From Trachythela sp. YZ-2020 (Eukaryota; Cnidaria; Anthozoa; Malacalcyonacea; Clavulariidae): 64,000 nucleotides of DNA. This document shows, one piece after another, positions 48,001 through 54,834 of the stretch. Both the position numbers and the translations under genes were made by a program. Numbering within the stretch: the first letter of the stretch is position 1; each line of letters opens with the position of its first letter. The stretch spans positions 248,001-312,000 of the forward strand of contig JADLSH010000294.1 of assembly GCA_016169945.1 (NCBI GenBank), in the 5' to 3' direction. The notes below the pieces were generated by a model. The model was not told the origin of the DNA. It did not search any database and was given only the letters and a program-made list of their open reading frames with translations.

Positions 48001-49639
48001 TAGATAGTAGAATTTGCTATACTCTGTCCGTAGACTCGTAGAGTGTAATTTGTAGAGTCACCAGAGTGTAGTATGAACTGCATAATTTTGAAATATGACA
48101 TTTGTTATGCAATATTAATAGAACAAACAAATTATATTTCTTTTATAATTCTTCGTTCTGAACCTCTGGTATAAAGGTATTGGGCAATTTGCATTTTAAA
48201 ATTCTTCACATCTCTGTTAGTTTCTGTTGACGGTCCAGTTGTTTACAAATGCGAATGGCATTTTGGTGAGGATGCGTCTGTATATTATATAACTATGACG
48301 TATGATGCATTCTATATATTTTCTAGTTTCGCTTAGCCTTTATTTTAGTAGTCTGTGTGCAACCGTACTCTCGAAATTTTATATACACAATGAAATAATA
48401 AATAAATAAAATTTGAAATAATCGAGGTTGAGTTGACATATTTGTTTAATATATTGGCAAAAACATAAATCACTCATCGCGAATTTAGAATTACAAATGA
48501 TGAAATGTGACAAGCTTTTCATTGAAAAACTGGCATGCTAGCTTTTCAAAAGCTTGTCACATTTCATCAATTTTCAAGGGCAAATAAAAATAGTAAAGGT
48601 ATAAATAATTGCCAAATAAAATTGCGCGTGTAAATACGTAATATGCAAATATCAACACAACACAACAACATGGATGCACAACAATTACGTACGCACTATA
48701 AACCATGTAACATAGCGTTTGTCTTTTAAAACTTTGCACTATCCTTGGATCACTAGTTCATATCTTGCTTAATTCTCGAAATATTTAGATCGAAATCATC
48801 ATAAATCAGTGAGCTGTCCGCCATTTTGGATTGTTGTGGATACATGCATGTTACGACATAACTAGTGTCACGTAAAGTTTTTATCTAGACAACCACTGAT
48901 CATTATGAGCCCGAAAATATACATCGATCGCTATGTCAAATAACAAATTAACTGAAAACGTTTAAAACATCTAGTAATTGTTATTTGGTCACCTAGGAGT
49001 AGTTTTATACGGCTAACCCTGCTTGTGACGTCACTAAAACCATTGTCAAGGAGTTAAGAAATTTATCCAAGATGGCGAGCAGCTCATTGTTTTCAGTCAA
49101 AATATTTCAAGAACTAAGCAAGATATGAAAAGTCGGTAATAGAGTTTTATATGTAATTTTAAAAGTTTTTTCAAATGAGACAAACTAAATTTTTATTGCC
49201 AATGTCCTTTAAGGTTTAGAGTCTTAAAGGACAACCTTTATTGAATTATCTGTATATATATTTGCCTTTAATGAATATACGTTTTGTGTTTTGTTGTTTT
49301 CTAGATATTATGGGTAATACCATTTGAATTGATAAGATGGATCTTGGTTATTCTCGGGCTTTGCTTATCAGGTACGAAAAACCATTATTATGCCGCACGT
49401 GGTTTTGTATTCGTATACATACCGAAGTTATAGATTTCTGGTTTTCACCTCCTGTTTACAGCTTCCCCACAACTCCGAAATCATATTTTGCCGAGCAAAT
49501 TTTCGTTATAATAACCAGCAGACAATTGAATACTTGCCTACATATAATAGCATAAAATTCCTTTTTTATTATAGTTGTACTTTTTCCACTCTCCTCCGAC
49601 AACGACGAAGAATGTCAAACCCACGTACCACGAAGGTAA
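21007..49639 (+). CDS. Spliced gene for an acidic 107-aa single-pass membrane protein (predicted)
   Basis: Six exons: 21,007-21,039; 26,669-26,702; 28,543-28,623; 36,152-36,195; 49,305-49,371; 49,575-49,639. All internal borders are AG/GT (donors GTAAGC, GTAATG, GTTTGT, GTAAAT, GTACGA). Phases agree throughout (0, 1, 1, 0, 1) and the total is 324 nt, that is 107 codons plus TAA. The protein starts MADEHDLVSVK, continues with an Asp/Glu-rich region (INDDIDPENFGDY, GHDDDNDDDSD; residues 12-64), then one hydrophobic segment (~76-92, WILVILGLCLS and following), and a short polar tail (DNDEECQTHVPRR). This is the shape of a small tail-proximal membrane protein; family not recognised. Introns of 5.6, 1.8, 7.5 and 13.1 kb are packed with transposons. 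Additional exons could exist; each exon alone is weak, the phase agreement is the argument. Confidence 0.5.
22196..22810 (-). pseudogene. Broken frame with DCVALEVRYHKVCYSNYT module
   Basis: Reading on the minus strand from 22,810 gives a stretch (GTPLVLASTIDAG), an in-frame TAA near 22,741, then RILVQIRDKDCVALEVRYH and KVCYSNYTTF, a second stop near 22,500 and a frameshift into the last ~95 codons (SELKQQLINSYPQLVFYLPK, then an acidic part). The D-x-V-A-x-E-x-x-Y-H-x-x-C pattern recurs in uncharacterised, repeat-borne proteins of cnidarians and insects; I know of no assigned function. It is most likely part of the gene carried by the surrounding TIR transposon, now dead. Confidence 0.6.
22860..23277. 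mobile_element. Harbinger-like MITE with TAA target duplication
   Basis: GGGCCTGTTTATATGG at the left and its near inverse at the right, flanked by TAA (22,857-22,859; 23,278-23,280). The body is built of further inverted GGCTGGC/GCCAGCC and GAGATCTCG motifs. The TAA duplication and GGG start fit PIF/Harbinger. Confidence 0.85.
23458..23911 (-). pseudogene. Upstream exon(s) of the TIR transposon gene
   Basis: Starts with a Met at 23,911 (MTWHLAENTNESFDLEWYHH, then MKCYKKFSDEEK), which repeats the YHxxCYxxF pattern of the downstream module. It ends in TAG near 23,765, and a second frame (PWNPEERLHAIQSFQWNQ) runs on to a good donor, ACAAG/GTATGA, near 23,583. The break between the two frames suggests decay. 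Confidence 0.5.
24577..24709. repeat. Perfect hairpin with ~31-bp arms
   Basis: ACACAGAATACTATACAGAA and the following ~11 bases return exactly inverted after a ~70-base loop, the loop containing its own GCAAG/CTTGC motifs. It could be a tiny MITE or the stem of a structured RNA. Confidence 0.8.
24710..25458. other. Intronic, noncoding
   Basis: No element or coding frame recognised; AT-rich intron sequence of the predicted six-exon gene. Confidence 0.4.
25467..25978. mobile_element. hAT-like MITE (TAGGGATGTTCGGTATAC ends)
   Basis: TAGGGATGTTCGGTATAC and its inverse mark the ends, with many CCGGTAT/ATACCGG motifs inside. An 8-bp target duplication with one mismatch (CGTCTACG at 25,459-25,466; CATCTACG at 25,979-25,986) fits hAT. 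No transposase. Confidence 0.88.
26841..27269. mobile_element. 429-bp TIR MITE with 11-bp flanking repeat
   Basis: Arms of about 160 bp, starting (C)CTGGTTCCAGAGGCTCTT, inverted around a ~100-bp spacer. TACAGTAGTCA flanks both ends exactly (26,830-26,840; 27,270-27,280). It lies immediately downstream of exon 2 of the predicted gene. Confidence 0.88.
27295..27775. repeat. Inverted repeat with ~80-bp arms
   Basis: GGAATTGTGCACTTTGTGAT and the ~60 bases after it (to 27,376) recur inverted at about 27,685-27,755 with around 85-90% identity by eye. No target duplication found. Confidence 0.7.
27815..27980. repeat. Dispersed repeat also present at 7,180-7,290
   Basis: CTCAGAGCCTG..CATAAGCTAAT..TTCTGACATTTGGGA-like sequence of the copy A flank recurs here with changes (GTTCACAAGCTAATGTTTCT). 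Probably a shared fragment of an older element. Confidence 0.5.
28092..28278. repeat. Palindrome carrying GGGCCTTCGCTCGAAACGTC motif
   Basis: Arms of ~85 bp face each other with the segment AGAAGGGCCTTCGTCTGGAA duplicated in the centre. The motif ACGAAGGGCC..CGAAACGTC resembles the hammerhead-type sequences of Penelope-like elements, but the CUGANGA box is altered. A related, more diverged palindrome is at 29,149-29,275. Confidence 0.7.
28630..29800. other. Intronic, apart from a palindrome
   Basis: No coding frame supported outside the palindrome at 29.2 kb. This is part of intron 3 of the predicted gene. Confidence 0.4.
29149..29275. repeat. Second palindrome with the CGAAACGTC motif
   Basis: CTACCTGAAAATTACAACAA..GACTTTTCGAGCGAG at the left and GAAGGGCCTTCGCTCGAAAC at the right, inverted copies with several mismatches; related to the palindrome at 28,092-28,278. 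Confidence 0.65.
29805..30092. repeat. Imperfect TIR MITE
   Basis: GCCCCTGGCCCCGGTCAAAT at the left is matched imperfectly by GTCTGACCACTGACCAGGGC at the right; the interior repeats CAACTCTCAT motifs. Borders are approximate. Confidence 0.5.
30393..30668. repeat. Three tandem ~110-bp units of a palindromic motif
   Basis: The block CTTGGGAGAATAATAAGAAA followed by TTTCTTAAGAAAA and CATACGATTTTTT repeats three times with few changes, forming the left subterminal array of the 5.5-kb element. Confidence 0.85.
31352..31441 (-). other. Candidate terminal exon (minus strand)
   Basis: After an acceptor ATTAACAG, 29 codons (IIEEARRVLGIGGWEGRDEF, then KERLSSMVD) run to TGA. The composition is protein-like. 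It could be the last exon of a gene carried by the 5.5-kb element. Family not recognised. Confidence 0.35.
31985..32408. mobile_element. Harbinger-like MITE (GGGGCCGATTACATGG ends)
   Basis: 424 bp, ends GGGGCCGATTACATGGAGCA and inverse, TAA duplicated on both sides (31,982-31,984; 32,409-32,411). The body is made of CAACCC(T)GGGGTTG palindromes. Nested in the 5.5-kb element. Confidence 0.88.
32412..34130. other. Noncoding interior of 5.5-kb element
   Basis: No coding frame with support. A short tandem repeat of CCCTGGTAGCCATGCTGGCTAG lies at about 33,838-33,895. Confidence 0.4.
34131..34200 (-). other. Candidate first exon (minus strand)
   Basis: ATG at 34,200 opens 23 codons (MWSKRVELSKTIQPTRNYTC) that end at a near-consensus donor CGCAAG/GTATGG, leaving phase 1. 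The exon at 31,441 needs phase 0, so at least one exon must lie between if they belong together. Confidence 0.3.
36540..36970. repeat. Two adjacent palindromic repeats
   Basis: First, GTCCGGATAGAAAAATATTT and flanks inverted across 36,568-36,665. Second, CCGTGTTTGGATGGCCTGAT at 36,704-36,723 inverted at 36,835-36,858 and repeated again directly at 36,902-36,921. Both look like MITE bodies in intron 4 of the predicted gene. Confidence 0.75.
37060..37860 (+). other. Exon-like stretches of uncertain status
   Basis: Two open stretches stand out: after an acceptor at ~37,058 (ENVFFIASIREKEDAAFLDL, stop near 37,152), and a 94-codon frame at 37,618-37,902 (TEPIDLPERFENVNRLTSVA) containing a donor GTAAGT at 37,798 and a compact 52-bp GT-AG intron up to 37,849. 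Neither fits the phase of the six-exon gene. The second may be a fragment of an old retroelement. Left unassigned. Confidence 0.25.
38262..38430. repeat. Palindrome within the hAT-like element
   Basis: TTCCCTCGGGAAATAGTTAG and the ~25 bases after it return inverted near 38,385-38,425; the centre repeats CTCGGGAAACATTG. Probably an earlier small insertion. Confidence 0.7.
38749..39003 (-). repeat. BEL/Pao 3' LTR
   Basis: 255 bp, on the minus strand beginning TGTGTCACG and ending CAGGACA. Preceded (minus strand) by the purine tract ATGGGGGAG at 39,004-39,012. Confidence 0.92.
39124..41346 (-). CDS. BEL/Pao pol: RNase H and integrase
   Basis: 740 codons. Pao-type RNase H with D51 (FGDAS), E93, D123 and D167; integrase zinc-binding H/C region near 335-375 (GCNGCKRF); catalytic triad D408 (VDFAGP), D471 (YSDNAKTF), E518 (WGGQFERL); and the DUF5641-type C-terminal domain (GEVVIVKEDQKPRNTW). 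All catalytic residues are intact. The stop lies ~110 bp before the polypurine tract. No envelope gene is present. Confidence 0.9.
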   Translation of the reverse strand: MTTKFHGMQIYQSHYKELERMEPKTRIVHNPRPLTPHHQPIEELTLHGFGDASTNGVCAVVYAVVKQEDGVTQGLVCSKSRIAKRNLTIPRLELISGHMAVNLATNVQQALTSHPATVHCWLDSTVALYWINDQGDYRQFVANRVQKIRQHDNVTWHHVPTAENSADIGSRGGNIKANKLWQEGPSWLSDPSSWPVQRVLESTPDSKFETKVIKEIFKAAVIKEDFLDPLLDKYSLPKVLRIGAWVRRFILNCKRQPREREIGPINSREVQHQREWFIRRAQDSVKDDPRFQVDQVRLNLQKNNLNILECRGRIIGEYPVYIPDFHPFASSLVREAHEATLHGGVGITMAKVREHYWVPRLRRLVKKIRSGCNGCKRFQAKAYQVPPPGNLPTTRTQGSSPFEVIGVDFAGPIKYMMNSKKEAKAYLALYACSLTRAVHLDVVRSLNTQEFIMSLKRFIARRGRPKLIYSDNAKTFQAAARWIQLVRRDENLNSLLANLSIVWRFNLSRAPWWGGQFERLIGLFKSSFYKSIGNGVLTWSELEEVVLDIEIALNNRPLCYLEDDVELPVLTPNSMLHTQANYLPELENHHIEEKDLRKRAKHLLKCKQAMWNRWSKEYVRGLREQHRMTRPKSLQHPKVGEVVIVKEDQKPRNTWRLAIVKQLITGRDGVIRAAKLKTAGGNHYLERAVQHLFPLELKCDKEITTILDPGAREFTPRVRRNAAAAAALRITDIAEKEQEL
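41069..42538 (-). pseudogene. BEL/Pao pol: reverse transcriptase
   Basis: 489 codons. RT with the first Asp in TGDLKQAFLQ (D193) and the catalytic YVDD at 269-272, followed by the connection part (LLGIPWDRKKDTI). The frame is lost near 41,330, where the RNase H frame takes over; the last ~90 codons are therefore out of frame. Confidence 0.9.
42490..43782 (-). pseudogene. BEL/Pao gag C-terminus, zinc knuckles and protease
   Basis: 430 codons. Capsid-like region to ~170, then Cys/His knuckles at about 176-189 (CVYCSSESHKPAEC), 208-221 and 227-239, and a retroviral-type aspartic protease with DTG at 280-282 (ALLDTGAGSS). A shift near 42,515, within a G-rich run, leads into the RT frame. Confidence 0.88.
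43779..44420 (-). pseudogene. BEL/Pao gag, N-terminal part
   Basis: The likely start is the Met at 44,339 (MAEKNEDKNVELATKL). About 150 residues of charged coiled coil follow (DAWINDMEDKINEGDEK), as in gag proteins of Pao-type elements. A one-base frame break near 43,862 separates it from the rest of gag. Confidence 0.8.
44422..44676 (-). repeat. BEL/Pao 5' LTR
   Basis: 255 bp, matching the 3' LTR with no difference that I can see. It is followed (minus strand) by a TGGCACCTCCGACGGGA stretch at about 44,403-44,419, a candidate tRNA primer-binding site. Confidence 0.92.
44422..45478. repeat. Inverted duplication of LTR plus pol 3' end
   Basis: Arm 44,422-44,936 (515 bp) faces arm 44,968-45,478 (511 bp) across a 31-bp spacer. 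The right arm has a few changes, including loss of the G-run in the polypurine tract (near 45,220). The segment 44,422-44,967 equals 38,749-39,294 in length (546 bp) and sequence. A TTCCAGTGGAA motif occurs at both sides of the turn. Confidence 0.93.
45660..46900. other. Intronic, noncoding
   Basis: Begins with a CAGGGCTCGAAATAG sequence at 45,726 resembling one hAT-type end, but no partner end is found. Remainder without recognisable features; GGCTGGCTGGCTGGC run at 46,473. Confidence 0.4.
46905..47330 (-). repeat. Penelope-like repeat fragment with hammerhead-like motif
   Basis: On the minus strand, 46,974-46,930 reads CTGAAGA, a stem GTTGT..ACAAC, then GAAAC, which is the layout of a hammerhead ribozyme core (CUGANGA, stem II, GAAA). 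Penelope-like retroelements are known to carry such motifs. Upstream sequence ends in an ATACATAG microsatellite (47,281-47,322). No PLE coding region is present. Confidence 0.4.
48498..48569. ncRNA. miRNA-like perfect hairpin
   Basis: Two 22-base arms (TGATGAAATGTGACAAGCTT.. at 48,498-48,519; inverse at 48,548-48,569) pair without mismatch around a 28-base loop. Size and shape resemble cnidarian miRNA precursors, which pair near-perfectly, but a small MITE relic would look the same. Inside intron 4 of the predicted gene. Confidence 0.35.
48755..49235. repeat. Inverted repeat, MITE-like, with AAGATGGCG cores
   Basis: AAGATGGCG-AGCAGCTCA-..-AAGAACTAAGCAAGATATG at about 49,070-49,135 recurs inverted at about 48,765-48,830. 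The ATGGCG in the right arm opens only 18 codons, so I do not call it a first exon. Confidence 0.6.
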
Positions 49640-49891
49640 TACCCCACAGCAGAAAAATCCACCAAATTACGTAGTCTTCCCTAGACACGGCGAGACAAGT
49701 CAGGCAAAACGCAGAAGGAAAATACGTTGATAACAACTACGAACGCTTCTTAGTGGTACAATGGAATATCTTAGAATGTATTTCCGTGCTGAATGAATTA
49801 TACTCATGCATATTTAGTTGTAAAGTTAGAACTTACTGAATGGAAATGATGGTGTGTGATGTGGTGTGATTGATGTAAATTATTTTTTCTA

Positions 49892-49914
49892 AATAAACTA
49901 TACCACGCAATAAA
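49892..49914 (+). terminator. Two AATAAA polyadenylation signals
   Basis: AATAAA occurs at 49,892-49,897 and again at 49,909-49,914, about 255 bp after the predicted stop at 49,639, a sensible 3' UTR length for the six-exon gene. Confidence 0.5.
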
Positions 49915-50027
49915 GGGTTGCAAACACCATAGAAGTACAATAAAAGACTAAAAGTCCTTGTCTTTGTGAATCTAGGACTCTAGGTTTCTGTAAAAATGTG
50001 GCATACTGTTATTTAGCGATAATTTAG

Positions 50028-50345
50028 TATAGATATAGATAGTGAACTCTTCACAGCGGTTCCCCCACTCCTTTAAGTGAGAATGGGAGGTTCGGCAGTA
50101 GAGCTCAGTAAAGAGGAATAAACCTGTGGAATTACGTGGGGTCGGGAAGGGCGGGTTAAGACTGATGCCCAACTGCTGAAAGGTGAGGAACAGGTAATGA
50201 AGCAGGCGGAAATACGCTTGCCAACGGGGTGCACTCGTTCTCGGTCGCACAGTGAATGATCTATGTTAATCGGATTCTCACTTAAATACGTGGGGATACC
50301 GCTGAGAATAGTGAACTCGTGAAAGTGAGAATGGGAGGTTCGGCA
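50028..50345. repeat. Repeat cluster sharing a 69-bp block with 53,549-53,617
   Basis: Bases 50,243-50,311 (GGTCGCACAGTGAATGATCT and on) recur exactly at 53,549-53,617. Flanking motifs (GTGAACTC..AGCGGT..CCCCAC) are also inverted within the cluster, suggesting a TIR element. Confidence 0.75.
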
Positions 50346-50779
50346 GCTCGTTGAAGGGAACTACGTGCGATGGAACAGGCCTTAGGGCTGGCCAACATTC
50401 CTACCTATAATTAACACCCATACTTAATACCATTCTCCAAATTAAAAGTTAGCCCTGTGAATGATGCTAAAGCGAACTCGCATCTCCTTGAATCAATAGA
50501 ATATTTCATTATACTCCAAGAAATTTAAACATACAAGGGGAATCTATACAAGAAAATATACCAGAAAAAAACAGCGTAGATGGCAAAAAAATGGAGATGT
50601 ATGAATATCAGGTAAAAATATCATACTGCTCTTGTATGACATGCAAACGCGTTCAGGCACAGCAAGAATGATAGTGACACGCGAATCTGAGTAAGGTTTA
50701 GTGGGTTATAAAAACTGTCATCGGGAAAGCGGCTGATCAGCGAGCTTTATAAACTATACAACTTTCAGTCTGCCTCTGT

Positions 50780-51025
50780 ATAAAGGGGCAATGACCAAGA
50801 TGTTCACCTGCCTTTTATCAAAGGCAAAATATACAGGACCACGCTGTTAACCTGCTTTCGTAGCCAAGGAACAATCATTATATATGCAGGACCAAACTCT
50901 GTTAACCTGTCTTTATACCAAGGGGAGAATTTGCAGAGTCAAACTGCAAATCTGCCTTCGTAGCAAATGGAAAATATGCAGGACCAAACTGTTAACCTGC
51001 CTTTATACCAAGGGAAATGTGCACA
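50780..51025. repeat. Degenerate tandem repeat, ~50-60 bp unit
   Basis: About five imperfect units containing GCAGGACCAAACTGTTAACC followed by TGCCTTTATACCAAGGG. The frame-length open stretch here is a by-product of the repeat. Confidence 0.75.
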
Positions 51026-51244
51026 GGAAACCTGACGGCCTTCTGCCATCCCCTGAGCCGCAATGGATATTGTGAATTGAGATTGTTACAGAGATCCGAA
51101 ATGAATAATGAATAACCAAGTCAACGGGAAACAAAAAATAGATTTTAAGAAACACGAGCTGCTTAGGGGATGACAGTATTGCCACAGTATAGACATAGAA
51201 TAGGAAATGACTAGAAGGGCCACTTGAGGCCGAACCTTTGAAGT

Positions 51245-51620
51245 TTTTGACGCTGCGCATGTCGCATTACGCATGTTCATTACCATTATTCTAGCCAGTC
51301 AATTGCATTTTCTGACCAATAAACACGCTGAACTGGCTGGTCCGCCATTATTCTGGCCAGATAACTGCATAAAAATAGGGTGTCACGTTGCACTGCTGAG
51401 TGGCCTTTCTGGTCATTTCTTATTCTGTGATATAGAGACGACCAGTAGGGCAACTCATTTGAAATTTTGTGTGGTCGCTCATTACGCATTGGCAGCCAGT
51501 CAATTGCTTTTTCTGGCCAATAAGCAAGCTGGACTAACTTTCCTGGCCAGTAAACTGCATATTTTTGCATAAAAAGCCGGCTACATGTTGCATCGCCGAG
51601 TGGCCCTACTGGTCGTCTCT
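51245..51620. repeat. Tandem duplication of ~220 bp
   Basis: AGCCAGTCAATTGC..TTTTCTG(A/G)CCAATAA and the later GAGTGGCC(T/C)..CTGGTC part occur at 51,290-51,430 and again at 51,490-51,618. Overlapping ORFs on both strands are artefacts of the repeat. Confidence 0.65.
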
Positions 51621-51621
51621 A

Positions 51622-51980
51622 CAGGGTGTATAAAAAAAGGAGACCTTTAGAAATCGGTCCTATTGTTATAATTTGTATGCCTAAGTATGATGTTAAACCC
51701 ATGTGCTTTTCACAGGCGGGTTCCGATCGGGAAACCTTTCTCTGAAAGCGTTCTGTACTGCGGCTATGCTTTGAGTTTGTGTGTAAGTTACCACAATAAA
51801 GACTCGTTGTTCTGTGGTCAGTTGAACCATTTTATTTGAACTGATCGAAAAAAATAATTCCTGCATGGTAAGTTAACATTTTGTGTAATATTCAACGCGT
51901 CAGTGGGCTCGATAGCGCTCAACCATTCAAATTATAACAATGGGACCGATTTCTAAAGGTCTCCTTTTTTTTATACACCC
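51622..51980 (-). mobile_element. Mariner-type MITE 1
   Basis: Starts after TA with CAGGGTGTATAAAAAAAGGA, ends with the inverse lacking its last bases, where it abuts MITE 2. Long TIRs (~38 bp). A 45-codon relic of a transposase N-terminal HTH lies inside on the minus strand. Confidence 0.85.
51693..51830 (-). pseudogene. Mariner-type transposase N-terminal relic
   Basis: 45 codons starting MVQLTTEQRVFIVVTYTQTQ, then a helix with AAVQNAFRERFPD. It matches the HTH (DUF4817-like) start of mariner/IS630 transposases. The catalytic DDE domain is absent. Confidence 0.7.
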
Positions 51981-52315
51981 AGGGTGTCCCCCAAAAAAGT
52001 CCCCCTATAGAAATCACTCTTTTGTTGTTAAACGTGCGTTGTTATACCTCTGGGAATTTAGAATAGCTTCTAAAACGAACAGCAATACAAAAATGTCAAA
52101 TGACAAATTCGTCTTACCGTCAGTTCGAGTAAGAATGGTTCAACTGACTACAGAGCAACGAGTATTTGTCGTAACAAATTATACGTCGCATTAAATTATT
52201 TGGACGAAGGGAAGTTGTAAATACTTCCGCCGTTCATGTACAATTAAATTAAATTCCTAAAGGTATAATAACACAAGAGTGATTTCTAAAGGGGGACTTT
52301 TTTTGGGACACCCTG
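51980..52315 (+). mobile_element. Mariner-type MITE 2
   Basis: CAGGGTGTCCCCCAAAAAAG and its inverse as ends, TA following at 52,316. It shares its first base with the last base of MITE 1. Contains a shorter relic of the same transposase start on the plus strand. Confidence 0.85.
52135..52194 (+). pseudogene. Mariner-type transposase N-terminal relic, shorter
   Basis: 19 codons, MVQLTTEQRVFVVTNYTSH, then stop; the same HTH start as the relic in the neighbouring MITE, truncated earlier. Confidence 0.65.
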
Positions 52316-52317
52316 TA

Positions 52318-53545
52318 TACTGTGGTATTGCACGCCAGTAATCCGTCTAGAGCATTAGATGCCCTTGAAAAAATGACATTCCAAAGTAGCAGCGTGGGAA
52401 AACTATTTCAGAAGGATTGCGAAGGGCAAGCGAGAGAGATCCTATTTATTGTTGGGGAAGAAACGAATTGGTAACTTAGGACCAAATCCTTACACCAATA
52501 ACCCACTCGTGAAGAAAGTACATGCAGCATTCATACATGCAGGTGTATATACTCGATTGATATCATTGATACGCCGCTCTAGACTCCTTAAATTTTAATT
52601 ATAGTCCTTCCTCGAGCGGTTATGTTAGGTGTACACTCTAGCTGAACGAAATATATTATAAATTATTGTAGGCAGACCAAGCTGGGAACTTATTGGGACA
52701 CTTTACCAGTAAATATTCAAGAAATTAAAACAGGCATTAAACAAGCAATTTCAATGACCTGTTTTCAAGCCAGAAGAATTTGTTGAATTTATTAAACCAG
52801 TAATAAGTAATTAAGCTAATTTGCATTATTGCATGTGGACAATGGTAACTATAAGCGTGAAACAATAGTTCTAAGTGAGGTCGCCTTTACATTTTTAAAA
52901 ATGCGGCATGCAGCTAAAGACCGGAGAAATTCAAATACTGTTAGAAACTTGTGGAATGGGCAGCAAAAAACGGGCAAAATCCGACTTTTATGTGTTGTGG
53001 AGAATGACAATTCTCGAACAACGTTCATTAACCAAATTAATGCAGTTTCTTTTAGTTTAAAAATAAATATCAAACTTATGACTGTGAACACAATATGTGT
53101 AAACGGTGAGACAGAACTGCATGTATTCAAGAATTGATAACCTCATTGCAGTAAAGAAACTCAGTGATCATATATACCTGAATTCTTCTTCCTTAGCTTT
53201 GATGCGCCTATATTCAAACGACTGAATTGGGCAGGATGAGAGCACAGCGTTATAACATGGCATTGTACTCCAGCCGTTTAGGTTTAGTTTGGTAAAACAT
53301 ATGAGCAGGGAGGGTAGACGGTGTATAAATTTTGTATTTTCGTTGAATTGCAGCAATGTCACGGCGATGACTAGTCGAACCACAAAATTCGAACTAGTAC
53401 AAATCATACTCGCTAAAATATGCTCAGCAGCCAAAATGCTCGCTAAAATATGCTCAACAACTCTTGGTGTTGGATATCTTCTTGTCGTTGGCTAAAACAT
53501 CTTTAGTCGTTTCTTTTGAGCGAGAAACGAAGGTGTTTCTCGCTC
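52318..53545. other. Noncoding
   Basis: Open frames of about 90-100 codons exist on both strands at 52,829-53,137 and 53,168-53,434, but they have no recognisable motif and overlap each other's antisense; not called as genes. A direct repeat of AAAATATGCTCA(G/A)CA is at 53,417-53,462. Confidence 0.4.
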
Positions 53546-53548
53546 GAC

Positions 53549-53617
53549 GGTCGCACAGTGAATGATCTATGTTAATCGGATTCTCACTTAAATACGTGGG
53601 GATACCGCTGAGAATAG
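53549..53617. repeat. Second copy of 69-bp repeat
   Basis: Identical by eye to 50,243-50,311, same orientation, 3.3 kb apart, inside otherwise unrelated sequence. Confidence 0.85.
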
Positions 53618-53619
53618 AT

Positions 53620-54834
53620 AGATTTGTGAAAATTAGTTTAGCGTAAAATCATTTAGTGATTATAGGGAACAGCACAAGCCTAGAAAATGTGATATTTTAT
53701 GATATATTCAACCTGATACAATCTTGCGTCTGTTCAACATGACTTCATCTTGTCACACTGCAGAATAACACTGCCACTACTCCTTCCCTTTAAATTTACG
53801 AAATAGGCTATTTGTAAAATACAATAATTCATAAAAATAAGTAATAATATAGACAATTTAGTTTATTATATCGGTTCTTAATTTTTTGCCTGGCATTGCT
53901 GTTCCAGTGCTCCACGCTCCGGCTTTTACTGATCCGAAGCTTATCAGGTATATAGACGCTACCTACACTGGCACCACAGAAACCACACGTTCAAGACATA
54001 TGTCGTTTGCAAATTGCCGAACAAAGTATTCCGTATTAATTGGAATGCCATCGCAAACTCCTGGGGTATGTTAGTCGCAGGACGTAACCCTTACTGCCAC
54101 GTCATAATTTCACGTCACAAATGTAGACAGATCGCACGACACAAAATCAAGATACGCTTCAGTATATATTTTTATTGCTAATGTTTGTATTACATTTTTT
54201 GAAATTAACTGTGGGATTACAACTGTTGATTTTTTTTTACAATCACGTACTGTTTTTTGTACGATTATTCTATAAAATCGTGTTACTACTGCAGTTTAAG
54301 TGTATATATAGACAGCAAATTTCAACAAACTAACATTTAATGTAAAACTAAGTAACTAAATTAATGATTTTCATTTTCAACTAGGATTACACACTAAGCT
54401 ACAAATACTAATCCAACTATGTGTATGTTATATTACGCGTTACTGCACAAAAACATTGCTGCTGCAATTAAACGTATCTCGATCCTTTATGATATACAAT
54501 TACGAAACTATTATATTTGATGATATTATTTGACATTATTTAAGATACTTGTGTCTGTAGCTACCTGTTCTATATATATTTATAGTAAGATGGGCAAGCA
54601 TTTTATCGAAGACATATATAATTTGTGTTGTCACCGTATACGCTTGGTAATTTTAGAGAGATCTGGATATTTTGTAGTTATCAGGTTATAGACATTAGCA
54701 CACAGAAAAGCCGCAAAAATGGTCTTATTGCATGCTATTTCTCAATTTTCGTCTGGTATTTCTCAATTTTCGTCAAATCTGGTCCGTTTCATACGCCATG
54801 ATGCCTTATATCTATACTACCGTGTTTTACTATA
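53620..54834. other. Noncoding, AT-rich
   Basis: Sequence before duplication copy B. Only short unsupported frames; direct repeat of TATTTCTCAATTTTCGTC at about 54,736-54,772. Confidence 0.5.

Noticed and set aside
49070..49130. ATGGCGAGCAGC start as first exon of a gene ending at 49.6 kb
   Set aside because: It opens only 18 codons, has no donor, and lies in the arm of an inverted repeat whose other arm has the same ATGGCG.
49575..49735. Alternative frame of the last exon (HSPPTTTKNVKPTYHEGN)
   Set aside because: Open for ~50 codons, but it needs phase 0 from exon 5, which ends in phase 1; the phase-1 reading extends the membrane segment naturally.
50884..51075. 63-codon ORF with internal sequence repeats
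   Set aside because: Produced by the degenerate tandem repeat; no other support.
51286..51572. Overlapping ORFs of 94 and 99 codons on both strands
   Set aside because: Mirror each other over a tandem-duplicated, partly palindromic repeat.
52829..53434. ORFs of 102 (plus) and 88 (minus) codons
   Set aside because: No motif, no splice or poly-A context, and antisense frames of similar length overlap them.
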